DNA from: Lysobacterales bacterium
Lineage (GTDB): Bacteria > Pseudomonadota > Gammaproteobacteria > Xanthomonadales > SZUA-36
DNA: 6,397 nucleotides
Direction of reading: 5' to 3'
NCBI GenBank assembly: GCA_026196445.1
Contig: JAPHTE010000252.1
Coordinates: 1-6,397, forward strand
Positions 6,043 to 6,397 of the stretch are shown piece after piece. The notes beneath the pieces were generated by a model that made no database searches, was not told where the DNA came from, and saw only the letters and a list, made by a program, of their open reading frames with translations. Numbering within the stretch: position 1 is the stretch's first letter; each line of letters begins with the position of its first letter. Both the position numbers and the translations under genes were made by a program.

Positions 6043-6048
6043 TACAAT
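6043..6048 (+). promoter_or_regulatory. Candidate -10 box for folD
   Basis: TACAAT matches the sigma70 -10 consensus at five of six positions and lies 31 bases before the folD GTG. No good TTGACA-like -35 exists at the right distance (AACTTT at 6020-6025 is poor), so the promoter, if real, may need an activator. No clear promoter was seen for gpx in the opposite direction. Confidence 0.4.
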
Positions 6049-6079
6049 ACACAAATATCCTGATGATCGGAACACCACA

Positions 6080-6397
6080 GTGTATGAAAACTCTAAAGCC
6101 GGGGCAGCGACGATACTCGACGGCAATGAGGTCAATACGGCTATCCTTGGCTCAGTGCGGGACGCAATCGAAACACATGTCAACGCGGGTGGGAAGCGGC
6201 CCGGCCTGGCCGTGGTTCTGGTTGGCTCCGACCCGGCCTCGGCCATTTACGTGCGTGCCAAGCGCAACGATTGTGTAAAGGCCGGCATCGAGGCGAGAGA
6301 TTTTGACCTGCCGGCCGAGACCAGCCAGGCAGAGCTGCTCGAATTGATCGATGAACTAAACCACGACGATGACATCCACGGAATTCTTGTGCAGTTG
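6080..6397 (+). CDS. folD: Bifunctional methylenetetrahydrofolate dehydrogenase/cyclohydrolase FolD, N-terminal part (partial)
   Basis: FolD is a cytoplasmic one-carbon enzyme that converts 5,10-methylene-THF to methenyl-THF (NADP-dependent) and then to 10-formyl-THF. The first 106 codons are present and the frame is open at the window end. ATILDGNEV (10-18) is the usual FolD N-terminus. LAVVLVGSDPASAIYVRAK (43-61) carries the active-site Tyr (Y57) and the catalytic Lys (K61) of the Y...K motif, and DLPAETSQAELLELIDELN (76-94) and GILVQL (101-106, Gln Q105) are also conserved. The only usable in-frame start is GTG at 6080, giving nine residues before ATILDG; the ATG at 6084 is in another frame. 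The ribosome site is weak (CGGA at 6068-6071). The gene diverges from gpx across a 102-base gap. The NADP-binding half lies beyond the window. Confidence 0.93.
   Translation, partial: MYENSKAGAATILDGNEVNTAILGSVRDAIETHVNAGGKRPGLAVVLVGSDPASAIYVRAKRNDCVKAGIEARDFDLPAETSQAELLELIDELNHDDDIHGILVQL

Noticed and set aside
5889..6278. Plus-strand open frame of 129 codons spanning the gpx start and folD
   Set aside because: It is antisense to the gpx N-terminus and out of frame with the clear FolD motifs, and its sequence has no recognisable features.

Overview
The window is a chromosomal housekeeping segment of a gammaproteobacterium. The order rodZ (3' end) - hisS - yfgM - bamB - der is the conserved morphogenesis / tRNA charging / outer-membrane assembly / ribosome biogenesis cluster of that class. 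The base composition is moderately GC-rich with no visible compositional break, and I see no mobile element, CRISPR array, tRNA or rRNA. I cannot name the genus. Unlike E. coli, there is no ispG between rodZ and hisS.

Layout. Positions 1-4822 read rightward: the C-terminus of a RodZ-like protein, hisS two bases after its stop, yfgM after a short gap holding a hairpin, bamB overlapping the yfgM stop by four bases, then an 83-base gap with two adjacent hairpins, then der. Positions 4823-4996 form a 174-base convergent gap with three possible stem-loops. Positions 4997-5977 read leftward as a two-gene unit: gpx is transcribed first and trmO second, separated by only 15 bases that form a GC hairpin over the trmO ribosome binding site. 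Positions 5978-6079 are a divergent promoter region with a 14-base dyad. folD starts at 6080 rightward and runs off the window end.

How the genes work together. HisRS charges tRNA-His. YfgM is an inner-membrane TPR protein acting with periplasmic chaperones. BamB is an outer-membrane lipoprotein of the BAM complex. Der is a double GTPase for 50S maturation. The leftward pair combines a thiol peroxidase of the glutathione peroxidase family with a tRNA A37 N6-methyltransferase-like protein, and folD supplies one-carbon units.

I did not find a convincing undescribed system. The observations most worth checking are non-coding: the hairpin at the gpx-trmO junction, the row of stem-loops between der and trmO, the double hairpin after bamB and the dyad between gpx and folD. 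Two protein-level oddities are the substituted Gln position in the Gpx active site and the short, archaeal-like form of TrmO.
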